A stretch of 64,000 nucleotides of DNA from Caenorhabditis elegans. Its lineage: Eukaryota > Nematoda > Chromadorea > Rhabditida > Rhabditidae. The translations under genes were made by a program, and so were the position numbers. This document shows, one piece after another, positions 33,701 to 48,161 of this stretch (positions are counted from its first letter, which is position 1; every line of letters begins with the position of its first letter). The DNA lies in assembly GCF_000002985.6 (NCBI RefSeq), contig NC_003280.10:4770501-4834500 (forward strand). The letters are read 5' to 3'. A model generated the notes under the pieces. That model worked only from the letters and a program-made list of their open reading frames with translations. It was not told the DNA's origin and did no database searches.

Positions 33701-36700
33701 CGTTTGGGAACGAAAAAGAAAATAACATTAACTATGTGATAACCTAGTTTTCGACGAGAAGCAGTTCATCTACACTAGTCTTCAGTGACATTTATCTTGG
33801 TTGGTTTGAAGGGTATACAAAATTTGCCAACTACAAAAGTATAAAGAAAGATGTGAGAAATATTTTTGCAGTTGAAGAATTTTTTATTAAAATCAAGGAC
33901 ATTCGAGATAGAAGTTGACAAAGCTAATTGTAAGCTATAAACTTTTTCGAATTGAATTATTCGAGGCTTCTAGAAAGTCACAAAATTGCCTAACAGCCCT
34001 TACGACAATATTTTCCTCCAATTTACACAGAAGCAATGTTAACTTTTTAAAACTGACTTCAATGAGGGAAGATAATTTAGGGAAGATTATTCAGAAAACC
34101 CTTTTTTTAATCATATTTCCAAGATTGAAATCTATTTTAATCTTGGTTGATTTAAGCATAATGATCGAATGAAACTAGACGACTTTTTAACTGTTATGCC
34201 TACAAAATCCTAAAGATCTCTGCCAGAATTTAAGCATGCCGAATAAAGCTATATTGGCATAATTGTACCTAATTAGTGACCGTTACGTAAACAAGAGAGA
34301 TATCTCTTAAAGCGAACAGAGGCCAGAAGACACTCAGGCTAACAACATCGTCATCGTCTCAAGTGTTTCTTCTTCCAATGCTTCTCCTTGAAAGCGAAAT
34401 GAACGTTATATCCAGGCATCTTATCGAGTTTTCCTTTTCGCATTGGTTTTTCATTTTATTCTTCCGCGTCCGCTTCTGCGCGCGGGCTGCCGTGCAAGAA
34501 AAAAGTCGGAAAAGACGGATGAATCAAAACTAAAAAAACACAGAGAGATACAGTTGATAAGGAAGTATTTGGATAGAAGACTAGGAACAAGATACGGGGC
34601 GAATCGAAGATTACAAGAAAGTTGACGGATGGGAGATGAAGGCGCCGAATCTTCTGTCTTTTCCCCGAGGGAATATGGGGAGTTCTAATCAGGTTAGGGT
34701 CAAATTGAGCGAGTTGTTGCACCATCTCTCGATAGTTAGTAAGAAGCTGATGAGAGAAGAAGCGGAACTCGAAAAAGCGTTAGAAAATGGAAAAGCGTAG
34801 GGAGTTAGGGCTGCGGAAAAAAAGAAAATAAATGGCTGGTGCTGAAGCGGTTTGAGATGGCCACACTTTCAACTTACTTTGGGAATATTCGGAATACTCG
34901 TAGTAGATTTAAAGATTTGCACTAGATTCGGGTAGAATAGGAGGGCTAGACTAATAGTAAAACTAAACCAAACTAAAAACTCTTGTGTTCCTCTTTTCAC
35001 TTTCAGATGTGAACACTTTAAAAATAGCAGGCTAAACATTATGTCAAGTTGGAAAATGTCATTAGTTCTAAAATACGGTAAATTTAAAATATTTGGAAAC
35101 CTATGTAGTAGCTGTAGATCCTGTGTAGATTCTAGATTCGACAAAATTTATTAATTAAATCCGTTAAGCCAAGTTATATCTTATTATTAGAACTTTCAGT
35201 TTTATTAAAGAGAACAATTCAAAAGTTATTGATACATAAAGTAAGCTCAAGTTTCTTTCTTTTTTTTTCAAAGTTCCTTACCCTAACCTAGGTCTGATCT
35301 CTTTAATCTGAAGGCTTTTAGAAGGCGGGACCATTATTTCTTGTGGGCACCGATAATGTGAAAATGCGGACTTTTATCTATCAATCGCACTTACTGATAG
35401 TACATTAAACATCAATGAGGAGATAAAGTTGAATGCAAGAAAACGCGAAGGAACCAGGCGGCTCTTCTCTTCGTTTCGCAAAATTGGTGAAGGAACTCGA
35501 AAAGATAAATCATCGACAGGTGGCTTCTCCTGCTCAAAGAAGCTTCTAGGATTTCTGCTTGAGAGCAACATGAGCTCATTGTGATGTATTCAGTGATATG
35601 TACAACACCGAGCGATCACAACAAAATTGATGTGATTCAAATTATCAAGCAAACTAACTTTTATATTTCAAAATTTGTACAGTATGCCTTTTGGCAGGTT
35701 CTTTTACTAAAAATAAATTTTCGGAGGTTTGCCAGAAATATTTCAAAAAGTTCAACAAGTTACTGGTGCGACCACTGAATTCAAAAAGCTGAGAAAACGG
35801 AACAACCCATCAAAACCAGAAAGAACACAAAAGAAGACATCTTCTTCTATATTTGACATATTTTCCAAAAGGGAGAAAAGCTTGTCGCTTCCTTTTCTCT
35901 CTCAAGGGACAAATTCATCTACAGAGCCGACGTGTGAAGAAGAGATGGTGGAGTAGGAGGAGCGTTTCTCCCTACTTTGGCTAATCACGATTGAAGTGGG
36001 GGCTCCTATAGAAGCGCTCGAATGCAAATGATGGGCACCTACATAAATCTGCATTTACAAGTTTTTACGAGTTCGGCAATTGCGACGGGAAGTTGTCATT
36101 TCGAAGAGGGAAGAGGGTAAGGGAAACTAATAGTAAAGGGGGTTTCTTTAAAAAGGGTGGACAGTGCCGGTCATAATTAAATCCAAAATCGTGTGATATA
36201 TGTAAAATTTTGCAAAGTTTCAAATGAGTATAACTCTAAGACTAGGAGACTTTACAAAAATGTAAACTATTAAAATGTTGTTCAGAAATATTTCTCTCAA
36301 ATATTAATTTTTTCTATTTTATTAATCAATGACACCCACAGTACATCCGGTGCCACGTCATGACCGCCTTTCGCAATTAGAATTATTTTGAGAAGAGTCA
36401 GGTGGCACAAAGTTCGATGCTACACCAATGTGTAATAATTGGTCGAAAAAAATGAACAGCTCACGAGAAAAAAGCACTTTTGAGCATTGTGTAACATTTT
36501 AAAGAATCGAAATATTTTTGACAAAGAAATGTATCATGGGAAAGTTGGTGCCTCTCCATAAAATCACAAAAAAACTGTATAGCAATGTGTCATTGGGAAG
36601 AAAGGAGAAAAAAAGAAAAGGAATGTTTCTCGTATTTTGTTAGGAAAGTTGAATTTTTAGGAAATTTCTGAGCAAGTCAAGCTCCAAGATTCGTCGTATT

Positions 36701-39700
36701 TCAAGAAGTGCACAATGAAAATAAAATGCAGCAGAATCCAATCCATCATCGTAGAACATACACTTGACTAATCTCTTTTCATGACTTCTTTTTCAAAAAA
36801 AAAGAAGTACCTACTTTTCCTTAAAAAGAACACGGACCCCTTCTCTTATTTTTTTTTGGAGAGTAGTTAATTCTAGATTCTCTCGATTTGATTGATAGGT
36901 GAAGAGGAGAAGGAGTGAAAGGAAATTGAAAGGAAATTTAAGAAAAATGAATGGAATGAGAAATCGAGATTGCAAAAAGAGGGGGAAACTGTGAAACTGG
37001 GTACTTAAAACTACAAAAAAACTGAAAATGTTAAAAATTTGAGTGAAAATTTTACAAAAATAAGAACAACTTTAAACTGTGGTTTTGGAGGGAGCTACAA
37101 CACAAAAATATAGCTAAAATGGATATCATTGCCTCAGCCTACGGTTACGCTTTCAAAAAACCGTATGTAGGCAAGCATAAGGCAGGCGCCAACGCTAGAA
37201 ACCATGCCTACCTGACAATCCTCAATTAAAATAAAATGTAAAGTTTTAGCCCATTTAGATATCTGATGCAAAGCTCCAGAAGATCGTTGATCAAATTTTG
37301 TCATTAGAAAATAATAGAGAAATTATCGTGTAAGACTCTTGTAATTTTTTGAAAATAAAAAAAAATCAAAAACGAAATTCAAAAATCTAAAATTTTATGC
37401 TAGAATAATACTTTTTGAATTGTTTGAAACTGACGAAAATCTAAAATTTCGAATTTTCAAGAGGTTCCGCCGAGCTCTCTAGAAGTGGTTCGAAATGTAA
37501 CCTGATCTAAATGGAAATCGAGTGTGAGAAATTCAGGAAAAGCAAGAAACTGTGGGATAAGTCGTTGTGAAAACCAAGGAGTGAAGTTTGTATCTTTTCG
37601 CTTTGAATTTGCCAAGAACATACAAATACATGACGAGAGGAAGAAGAAGTTTGGTGGTCCCATGCGCATGCACACATAGACAGAAAAAAGAGGCCCCTAA
37701 TGCTGTCGCTTGTCGTCGGCACATCTTCTTTTTGGAAGTTTAGAGAAAAATTGAGCGACTACCCTTATCTCTTTAAAATTAACTTACTTGGTTGATGTGC
37801 TGGAGCATCGCAATCCAGTTTTGCTCCGCCAGTTGCTAGGGAATAAACGTCCAGGCGATGTGGACGGAAGGGATCGATGAATGAAGGCTTCAGGAGGATC
37901 GGAGGACTTCTGACTTCTCCAAGAGAATTTCTTGCGGTACAGTGGAAGGATGAATAAGCAAGGGTAGAAGATGCGGGAACTAGAAGATTTCCACCAGAGA
38001 GAAGATATGATACATTTGACATTGAAGGACTCAGCTAAAATTTTTAATATAAAATTGGAAAAAATAAAAATATTTTATGAAAAAATTCATAAATAATAAC
38101 ATAAATATTTAGGACATATTCATATGTTTCAACATTTTTAAAAAACAATTAATCATATTTCGGACAACAAAAAAAAGGTTTTACACATAAATTTGTGTGT
38201 CAAAGTTTTTAGGACTTTTTTGTCTAGACTATGTATTAAGGAAAAATCAGGGAAATTTAGAAATGTTTTTTCTTACATTAGAACCTAGAAAACCTAAATA
38301 AATATTGGACATTCCCGGCTTGATCTTTCTTGATACTTTCAATGTAAGAAATTGTTGAACTTATTCGAATTTTGGCTAATAAAAATTGATTCCTAGCACT
38401 ATTTAGCGTTTTTTATAAACAATTATTTCCCGCTTTCAGTTTTCCAACAGCGAAAAACTCACCACTTCCACATCATTCTTGTACCATGCCACAGTTGGTT
38501 TTGGATTTCCTTGAACTGTGCATGGTAATGCAATATAATCAGCATCATGTCTTGGATGGAAATATATTTCTGATTGTCCAGTTAAACTGATTTGTGGGGC
38601 ACCAACTGGAAGAAGCTTCTGCTGAAAGAGCAACGATCGGCGAGCCATTTTATTCAGAGAGCAGATGAATGGAAAGTGTGATGATGGATTGATTGTTATT
38701 CTGAAATTAAAACGTTTTGTATTATTTGACTTTTAAAAATTGTGAACTTACATTTTATAATTTCCGTCTTCAGTTCTATTCAATGCCTGTCCCATGCCAC
38801 CAACATGAAACGTTGGCTCTGATAATCCATTTTCATGAAGGTTCTTCAGCAAATCCATAACATCTTCTAAAAGAAGTGTAACACTTGTATCCATTAGTTC
38901 CCCTCCTTCATGATGGCAGTACTTCTTTGAATGTTTCAAGTTGGCTGGAGCAATGACTATTCGGACACATTGATCGCTGGCAATTTGCCATCCAATTGGG
39001 CATGAGGCTTCGTCTGAAAAAGTTATTTGCATGAAAAACTATTTATTTTAAAATGATATTATTTTTTAACTTAATTGGATTCAGAAATTCTTCTAGACTA
39101 TTTGAAAATTTTGAAATCAGACATTTTAAACTGCAATTGGTTGGAAAAAGTGATAACTAAGACTGCCCTGAAATTCCAAAATTTTCGCTTTTCAAGCTCA
39201 AAGTCTCTCGTTGAAATAAATTTCAGAAACCAGCAACTGTCAAAACTTCCGATTGCCGCACACCTCTGATTCTTGGCACCTAGTTTAACCTTACAATTAA
39301 ATTTTCAGAAGTCCCTTTTACTCTCAGCCCTCTCCTAATATCCCAAATATTGAACACCAATCTCCATCAAGGAAATCAGTTTGAAAGAGAATATCTCATT
39401 TCAATTCTTCAAGTATCTCTTTCCTCGTTCTCTCAGTTTTCCCTATGGAACCAGTTATTTCGGTTCATTAATCGTGCCTTCTTCTCAGTTCATCATCACA
39501 ACCGTGTGCTGAGACGTGAGCAATTTAGAACGGGAGATTCGTCTTTTCGAATCTCATTAGGTAACAGACTAGTAATCATCGAACCATCATGGAAGGAGAG
39601 ACAACCATTTATTACATAATCTATTACCTCGCAAGAAACGGACACAACACATGCTACGCTTCTTTTGTTTGGTTAAGCAGCCATGTCAAATTATTTCCCG

Positions 39701-41586
39701 TTTTGATTATGGGAAGAAAAAATATTTGGATGATTTTTTTGGAATAAAATATGGTTTTTCTTAATTCAGAAAAGCAATATCGTTTGGTTAAAGGCAAATG
39801 GGTGGTAGGATTTTTGAGGAGAATTGAAAAATAGGATAAACTTGAATTAATGTTTAGAACTTCTAAACTGTTAATAAAATTCAAGCATACCTAAGCATAC
39901 CTAGAAAGCTTAAAATGAGCTCAAAACTGGACGAAAATTGGCAACTCTTTTTCAAAATTTTATTTATTTTTTGGTTTCTCATAAAAATGATAGTGAGTTA
40001 CTCTTTTTTATACTTCATTTATTGAACAATTTTTGTTGAACTCGAAAATACCTGAGATACATTTTTACATAAAAGAGCAAGGTCGGTGCAAGACAAATAC
40101 AGAAAGTAAAGTATTTCTCAGGAATAAAAAAATACTTTTAAAAAATACTTAAGAAAAGCATTCAGATTCTTCTTTGAAAATTCCTTATTACATTTTCCCC
40201 TAAAATATTGCTACAAAAATCTATCTTGCCATTTTAAAAATTGAGCAAGTTTTTGGGCAACACATTTTTCGGAGCCCATCTTGCGAGCACACATGCTCAT
40301 TAATCAATGTAATTCAGCTTCAAAAGTGACACCTTTGTCAGGCTGATCCCATCAAACTATTTCAAATGACCTCTCATTTATTTTCCTCATGTTCTTCTTC
40401 TTCTTGCTCTTCACACTTAATCTTCAGCCGTTCATCATAGGCTTAGTTGTTCTCCACAACACAGCGAGCTTGATTATTTGATCCGAACGCAATCTGTCGA
40501 GCACTTTCGGCACCCCCGGCACATCCCCTCTTTACAAAACACGTCGCGAGCCATCATGTATGATTGGCACGTGGCATATATCATAATTATTGGTTATAAA
40601 GTAGCATTTGCGGTAAAGCTAGGAGATGAGCGAACACGGAGCAAAAAGGCTCCCCCCTGAGGTGTCAAGTGGCAACAATCAAATTTGTGTGTGGATGTGT
40701 GTGTGCACTTGCCGCCTTCGAATGTATACTATCATAATTCTATTCTCACCTCTCCTTACCCTCTCTCCCGACCCATCTTTTATTGTCATGTTCCCCTTGA
40801 AGCAGTAAGAACCAACCTCAACACAAAAAATCGCTCCCCAGATGACAAATTTTGCATTAATTCAGCGGAGAGATGCTCATTTTGTTGTGAAAAATGGGGA
40901 AGGAAAAGCTGGATGAAAAATGGGAATGTGTGTGCCGGTGAAGTGGACACAAACGGCCCTACTAAATCCAGAAGCATTTTTGTTGACCTAAGCGGACGCT
41001 GGGAGGATTTGACATGCTTGCGGGGGACGATGTTCTTTTTTCATAGGAAGAATTAGGTGAATCGGAAGTTTTCTGAAGTTCAAATCAACTATTTTTTTGA
41101 CAGAAAGCTAGTGGGAAACTTTTTGTCATTTATCAGATAGTATGTCCAGAAAATGCAGAATCTATGTATGAGCCTTTAAGTCACGGTTACTGTATTTCAT
41201 GGCAAGAAATCGTTTAATACTGAAAAATTTCAGACCAAAATTTTCAGATAACATTTTTGAAATTGTAGGGCTAGAAAACTATGTGAAGTAAAAATTTTGC
41301 AAATTCCTTTTTATGCCTACCTGCCTGTCTGCCGCCTTATTTCCCACGTCGATTACTTCGTAAGCAGACAGGATAGTTTTTTTGGAAATGCGCATAGCTT
41401 TTGAAATAAGTTTTTTTTTAACCCGTTGACTATTTTTATTGAATTCTTTTTATTTTTTAAGTTAAGTTAATTTCTTATAAAGTTTGTCTATTGTTTTTCA
41501 ATTTTTAAGATAAAAAACTCACCAATCAACGCGTTCACAAATCCAAATAGCAAAAATATTGAAATACACCGAATAAGCATCATCAT
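27776..41586 (-). CDS. rig-6: RIG-6, contactin-like neural adhesion protein
   Basis: Thirteen exons: 41586-41523, 39013-38752, 38700-38463, 38034-37788, 31277-31151, 30911-30720, 30669-30485, 30434-29434, 29386-28963, 28913-28776, 28589-28249, 28196-28113 and 28063-27776. They give 1196 residues. Order: signal peptide (MMMLIRCISIFLLFGFVNAL); a C-type-lectin-like domain at about 22-110 (SCPIGWQ, FHVGG); immunoglobulin domains at about 115-675 (YKCVAMNAFG, YQCVASNDVG, FFCTAHNKLG and similar YxC cores); fibronectin III domains at about 680-1165; and a C-terminal LLLLLLLLLWRL run, a GPI-anchor signal. This architecture matches contactins with an added lectin-like head, as in rig-6, the worm contactin orthologue. 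Contactins act in axon guidance and adhesion. Introns 1 (2.5 kb) and 4 (6.5 kb) are very long. Confidence 0.94.
31278..37787 (-). other. 6.5 kb intron of rig-6
   Basis: No exon that fits the frame was found. It holds a GT-rich tract (31541-31573), repeats near 32880-32940 and 37135-37210, and many AT-rich stretches. It separates the lectin/first-Ig exons from the remaining Ig/FN3 exons, so an internal promoter for a shorter isoform is possible (inference). Confidence 0.5.
31541..31573. repeat. GT-rich microsatellite
   Basis: TTGAGTGTGTGTGTGTATGT followed by GTACGTGTATGTGC: alternating purine-pyrimidine tract in the rig-6 intron. Confidence 0.8.
39014..41522 (-). other. 2.5 kb first intron of rig-6
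   Basis: Separates the signal-peptide exon from the lectin-like exon. No gene supported; short ORFs are not ATG-initiated exons with matching splice phases. It ends with a repeat fragment near 41313-41372 carrying CTGCCTGTCTGCCGCC. Confidence 0.5.
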
Positions 41587-44500
41587 CGTTGTAGTTTTTG
41601 GAGCATCGTCCCGAAAAATCCCGATTTTTGATGTGTCTGCAACGTGATGGTAGTGCGGAGGAAAAAAGTTGTCAAGGAAACAAAAATATGTTCTCACGGG
41701 TAAAAAATATATAAAACTGACTAGGTGGGGGAAAGAAGAGCGGAGAAGGAATAAAACTTCATCAAAAAAGTATTGGTTTTTAAGTATATGGGAAGAGTAG
41801 CCTATAATTAAAAATGTCTGAAATTTGTGAATTTCAAAAAAAAAAAACTTTTTTATTTTTCTAAAAGGTATTCTAATTTAGATTTCCCCACTAACAACTA
41901 TTGCATTGGATATATTGTGAACATTTTCTCTCGTTGTTTTTGCTATGGCCCATCCAAATGCCCATCCCAAAAAAAAAACCAACTGCATCCCTGATTTCCC
42001 GTGGTATAGCGGGGCGCGATGAAAAGAGGTAAAAAGCTCAGGGGCCCCGTCGGTTTCTGTGTGAATTATTCACAAACACGCAAACCAAAAGAGCCATCTC
42101 TTCTATACCTCTTCATAGAGTCATGAACCCGAAAAAAAATAATAATAGTTGGTAGCGGAGATTTTTTGAGATTTTCTAGTTGCGCGGAGCAAATGAGAAC
42201 TTGTTCAAAGCAGTATCAATGTTTTTTGGTAAATTGAAACACTGAAAAGTTTCGGTTAGCTACAAATGTAACTGATAATTTTTAAAAGATGAAGATTATT
42301 GTAAAATATTTCCAAAAAAATAATGATTTCAGGCAGACAAGAAATTCAGTTTCCTATAAATTTATCAAAAAAATTGTAAACTGACAAAATACGTGCAAAA
42401 CACATTACTACATTTGGACAGCGAAACATGTTTTGAAAAAATCAAAGACAACCGAGACATACGCCGTCAAAGTAGAGCAATAAGGGTGGCAAGTCTAATA
42501 GGCAAAATACGGTAATTTTTCAAAATTTTCAAGTTTTTTCAAAAAAATTGGCATTTCGAAAAACTGTTTTTTTTTCAAATTGCACTAGACAAAAATTCCG
42601 AAAGAACTGAGCAAAATTAGAATGTGGTAGAATGTGGATGAAAAAAAGTTTACAAAAAGGAATCGAAAAAGTGTATAAAAACGGGGAAAGAAAAAAGGCG
42701 AGCCCGACACATTTCAATGTAATCCATTGAAAGATGACCGGCCATTTTTCAAGGACACCCACGATTGCAGCCAATCAAACTAAGTCTTTCTGGAATTTGG
42801 AAAGTTTTTCCTGTTTCCATAAAAAATTTTATAAAATGTATAAGAATATCATTCATCTTGTGGACATCAGAAACTAGGTCACAACTAGGTCCCGCCCAGA
42901 ATGCGCGGAGCAATGGGAGAGAGGAGGTCTGGTAGCAAACTGCTAATCCCAAGCAAAAGCATAAAAGTGAACAGATTGTGCAATGTGCCACATTGAACAG
43001 GCGGTACACTACCAAAAAGAGAGGAAAGAGGGGTAAGAGAACGGTTATTTGGGATAAGGAGATGGATTTATGGGTTTGGAGGATCTAATGACTTCCGGTT
43101 TTTTTTTTTAAATTAAAATTTGGAAACTGCTTGATTTATCAAAAATATATTAGAAAAAAATGAGCTCTGAAACCCTATTGGTACGCGGTTCAATAAAAAA
43201 AAGTTTCTGTAGATTTTCAAGTATTTTCGAAAACTCAGTAGGTTAGAAACCTTTTTGGAATTGTTCGATTTTGTCTGGTTTCTCCAAATTTAGTGAAGAA
43301 CATTGTAGAGATTAAATGGCGCCTCCCGGGCTTGAAAACGGTTCCCCGACTCTGCGTGTTCACGGAGCGACAATAGCTGACGCTTCATTTCAAAATACCT
43401 AAATGAAAAAATATTTCCTTCTTTAAACTCGCATGATAAAGCATCGATAAATTTGCAGTCATCATCATTCCACCAAAAAACAAAGCGAGTTGTATAGTGA
43501 AACCACTCGAGATTCACCTACCTCTGCTCCACTTTACTTTACTAATTGTCACTTATTCTATTTATTTACCCCGCAATTCCCTGACTTGAAATGGGATGTT
43601 TTTCCAGCTGTTTGGAAGTAACAGTACAAAAAAAAAATTCCAGGGTCTGTTTAATAATTTCAATGCGAATTGTAAATCAAAGTTTCAGTTTAAAATTGTT
43701 CCAAACTGTATACAAAACTAATATGTTCCTGATCAGATATGTGCGGCATATGCCGATCGGCACATTTCCAACATCACATTTTTCTTACCATTGTGCCTCT
43801 TTTGGAAACTTATTTAGAAATACAAAAGAAATTTCCGAAAAGAACTTTATTTTTAATTAGTTCGTAGTTTCAAAAATTTGCTCAAAAACCGCCATATATG
43901 CCTCAATGTGCCGGATGAATGTGCCGATGGGCACATTGCGACTTCGAATTGTTTTTATTAAACATGATATTGCTTTCAAAAAGTACAAATTCTCATCTAC
44001 ATTTCTATATAAATTTCCAGAAAAACAATCAGGGCACTTCAATTGAAAAAAAATGTTAGAAACATTTAGTTGCAAGAAAACAAAACCGCGGTTCTTTATG
44101 AAGACCGCCAATTTAAAGAGGTGTCATATGGGAATGATCTCATTGTGACGGGGCCAGAGGACGAACGGGTGTAAAATTTCGCGGATCCTTTACCCTTCTT
44201 CACTCGTTCACAAATCAAATGTATTCCTATTTTATTTCCACGCAATTGAATGAGTGAGAGAGTAACCAACACAACATCATCTCCATGATCTCTTTTCTCA
44301 AGTTTCTTGGGTGTTCAAGTAGTTGTAGAAAAGAGCACAAGTATGAATGGCCTCAAAGTCCTCAGATGACCCTTTAACGGCTGGTAGGGATTACGTATGA
44401 CCAGACCACCCAAACGATTACAACATACATACAAACAAATTCGAAGGAAGGAGATGATTTATATGCAGAGACAGAGAATAAGAGATGCACTTTAGATGTG

Positions 44501-47500
44501 CTTGGTAGGAAATATTTGGAATTTGGAAAGACGGGGTTTCTGTAAAGCCACATGAGTTCAAAAACTTTCTACATAGGTTTTGAAAAAAAAGATGAAAATT
44601 TCAAAGGAAAAAAGAAACTCAGTTTTCGGTTTCCTTAAAGTTTGCAACCGAATAGGATTTTACAATTTAATTCGTTAATTTTAAAACCGACCCATACCTT
44701 TCATAAACATAAATTTTCAGACTAACATACTTTGAAGAACAAACAAAAACCTCCAAGAAAAAAACAAGACAAAGCTAACTGGATTTTCTGATGAATAATC
44801 CATGATCACGAAACGAGACAATAATGAGTAAAAAAGAAGAAAGTTGGGATAAGGAACCCCATTAACTTCCTACCAATTACTGCCATCCGTCACCCATTTT
44901 TCGTTCAATTGTTCTTCATCTATTATACACATCAAGTGTGTTTCAAAACTCAAAAGAATTAAGGAAACAAACGATTAAAAGAGGAGGGAGAAAATAAAGA
45001 GTAACCTGGGTAAGGCAACGCGGGAGAAAAGATCAAATTACACCATCTTGCTGCTGCTTCTCTAAATGGCCCTACCGACACAGAGCCTAGGAGAGGTACT
45101 TCATAGTAAATTATGTTTGTTTTAATGGGATGGAGGGCCAGATATCTATCTTTATTTGGATAGATCGTCAGTTGGAAAAGGTGTGCTACTGTTCAAATGT
45201 GTGTTCCTTTTCTATTATAGCTTTCTACGTTGCTACATATACATGCAGAAATCGTATGAACACTTATAGGATGCTGAGCAGCTTAAACCTAGAAATTGAG
45301 AACTTTATAGCCTATTAGATAATTGAAAATTTAAAGAGTGTTTGACTGTGTTAATCAATTTGACAATTTAAAAATTCTTGGAAATTTGGAGATTTCACCA
45401 TAGAATCTACAGTTTAATTTTCGTACATAACTTGCAATATCATTCCGATAATATTTTCAATATTTGAATACCTATAGTAGTTTTTGTTTAGATGTACAAA
45501 ATTTATTTTACAAATGTATTTTGGTATTTAAATTCCAAAAAACAATATGCGCACTAGTTGCAAATAACAACATAGAAAGAACGATAACTATAGACTTCAA
45601 ACTTTGCAAAAATTGCAAATTAAAAAATCTGAAAAATCACTTTAAATGAAGTAGCAAAACTAAAATATTTCAACAGCTGTTTCATTCTTTGCAGCAACTG
45701 TACTTTTCTGTGAATCTCAGCGAGCGCGCGTAGATCACCGATTATAGAAAAATAAAACAAATAGAATCTAAACGAACGGAAGGATTCCAATGATTGTTGT
45801 AGACATTTCTGATTGGAAAACACAACAAAAAACACTGGATTAGTGGGAAGAAACCAAATGGTTCGAACACATTTTTGTGGGCGAGAATTGTTTTTGTTGT
45901 TGCGCAGGATTTTTGGAAATTTCACAAAATACCTGTACAGTTTTGTTTTGAAATTGTTTCCAAATGAGCAATATCTAAAGTTTCAAAAAAGAAACAAGAA
46001 CAAATTGTAACAAAATCCTCAAATGACGTTAGTCCGGCTAAGAATTTCAACGATATAAAATGAAGAGAAAAGTCTTGAACAAACAAATACTGGTAAAAAG
46101 AATAGAGGCAAAAAAATTGAAAACTTAACTGAAATCTGAGACAATGTTTATTTTTTCAAGGATTAATTGAAATCGACGAGATTTTGAAAAACTTTTGAGA
46201 TTTCGAATACCAAACTACAGCTCACATTCGAAAGAGCATAGTGCACATAATGAAAGTGAACGCATGTTTGGAATTAATTTCGGAATGATTGACGAGTCTC
46301 TATTCAATTCAACTAATATCCTTCCGAGCCTCTGCCGGTGATTCTTATGCAGAACGGGCAGGGAGAGCTCTTTCTATTCACACTTTTATGACTTTAGGCG
46401 GGAGATCAGCAGCTGGAATGAAAGAAAAAGTAGTAAATGTATACGTTTTGATTTATATTTTATTGTTATTATGTTTATGAAATCTTTGAAGTCTATAATT
46501 TTAAAGTTTTACTTTTGGAAATTCTGAAAAATAAAATTCGAATGCATTGCTCGAAATGAAATCGCAGTACAAAATTGGAACTTCACATAGTTTAGAATAA
46601 TTTTATTCAATTTTGGCAAACATAATTGAAGCTTTCCAATTTTTAACTGAAAATTTCGAACTTTGTTAACAAAATTTTCAACATTTTAAGTGAAAATTAT
46701 CAGAATTGTTTGATAAAATTGTTGTGGGTTTTTCGAAAAAAAATTAAGAATTTTGTGACAAATTTTTGTGAACAAAATTTGAATTCAAAAACACAAGAAC
46801 AAAAGAAGGTTTTCAACTATAAGATGTAATTTGTTACTGCAACATTTTCAGAGTAAACTTTTTCAGGAAATGAACTTCTAGAAAATAATAGCATGTATGT
46901 TAACCTTAAAGCAGTTAGAAATACAATGGTGAACGGCTGGTAGCTGAGGTTGGGGGTGGCAGCTTCTATCTCGCTTTCAAAATTATATGTTACCATGAAA
47001 AGAAATGAGAGGGAACGAACGGGAATTGAGGATGAGGTGTTGGTGGACATATTCAAGAGGTAATTGGTAGTGTCATTTGAGTTATTTCTTTTATTTTCAG
47101 AATATTTTATCTGACGAAAAGTTATGGCACGTTTCCCACATAAATGATGGCCGCTTCTTATGACAAAAATGATAAGATAAAAGGGAAGAATGGTACCAAA
47201 TAGCGGCAAGTTGATAGGAATGAATAATTGACAAATAGTTGTAAAATATCGGAATTTGTGCTAGCGGTTTTGTTTTTAATGTGGCAAGGGATTGAATATA
47301 TGAAAAAACGATTACAACAGTGTACTTTAGAAATTTTTTCCATGTTCTATAGATATTTTTATAGAATTTACTTAATTTTCATAATAGTTCGTTGAAAATT
47401 TATAGGGCACTTACAATTTTGCACTCTAAAATCGAAATTTCAAAATTGCCGACAAATATTACCAAACTATAGTTTGCAAAAGAATTTATTAGAGATTTCG

Positions 47501-48161
47501 CTTGTAGTTTTCAGCCAAAATTAATCAAAATTATAATATACGGCTTTGGTCCAAAAATTCATATTTTAGACTTATTTTATCAACATTTAATTTTTCAAAT
47601 AAAGGTTGTGTTGATATAATAATCAGCATTTTGAAAACCAATCCTCACATACATTAAAATAAATCACAAAGCAACAGGGTTTTCTGAGCAATTTTGAGTA
47701 ATATATTTGAAACTTTTTTGCAAACTACAGACTACAAACTTCAAGCATTATCCACGCCTGAGTAGTCATATTGATTTAAAGTTCTGTAGAGATTTACACA
47801 ATAAAACTTCACATTGAAATGGAACTCCTAATTAAAACGAGCACCTGAATACCAACACTAATAAATTCACATATCTGTTGCCCCAAAAGCAGGAAGACGG
47901 AAAGAACGACCTCATTAATTAGTTGTATGATTTTGCTCAGTGAGCCCAAGAGAGTCGTTGCTCACTCGAGTGTTAACGATATCCCCCTCTCATTCTGATC
48001 ACCACTAAACAGTCAAATCTTGAGTGTTATGTGTTTGTATAATGTCAATAGGAAGCAGGTAGCAAGTTGGAGAGATGATTTTCTGGTTTATGGCGGATTT
48101 TTAGTAAAAAGTGACAAGTGACAAAAAGCGACAAAAAGAAATACACGTAACAAACGTTCAA
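41587..48161. other. 6.6 kb gene-free region upstream of rig-6
   Basis: No exon chain could be built on either strand. The longest ORFs (43591-43860 +, 46817-47209 -) lack splice partners or an ATG. As the upstream flank of a neural gene it is the likely home of rig-6 enhancers. A palindromic repeat pair is annotated at 43735-43945. Confidence 0.5.
43735..43945. repeat. Pair of ATGTGCCGATcGGCACAT-type palindromes
   Basis: Around 43738-43770 the sequence holds GCCGATCGGC flanked by ATGTGC/GCACAT-like arms. Around 43905-43945 ATGTGCCGGATGAATGTGCC and GATGGGCACATTGCG repeat the same words. The two lie about 150 b apart. Confidence 0.55.

Noticed and set aside
40685-41056. 123-codon plus-strand ORF in rig-6 intron 1
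   Set aside because: Starts in a GTGTGTG-rich tract, with no acceptor/donor context and no domain.
43591-43860. ORF starting MGCFSSC, suggestive of a lipidated protein
   Set aside because: Single short AT-rich ORF with no splice partner, no domain and low-complexity composition; chance is likely.
46817-47209. 130-codon minus-strand ORF
   Set aside because: Begins at TTG, has no exon neighbours, and its composition matches the AT-rich surroundings.
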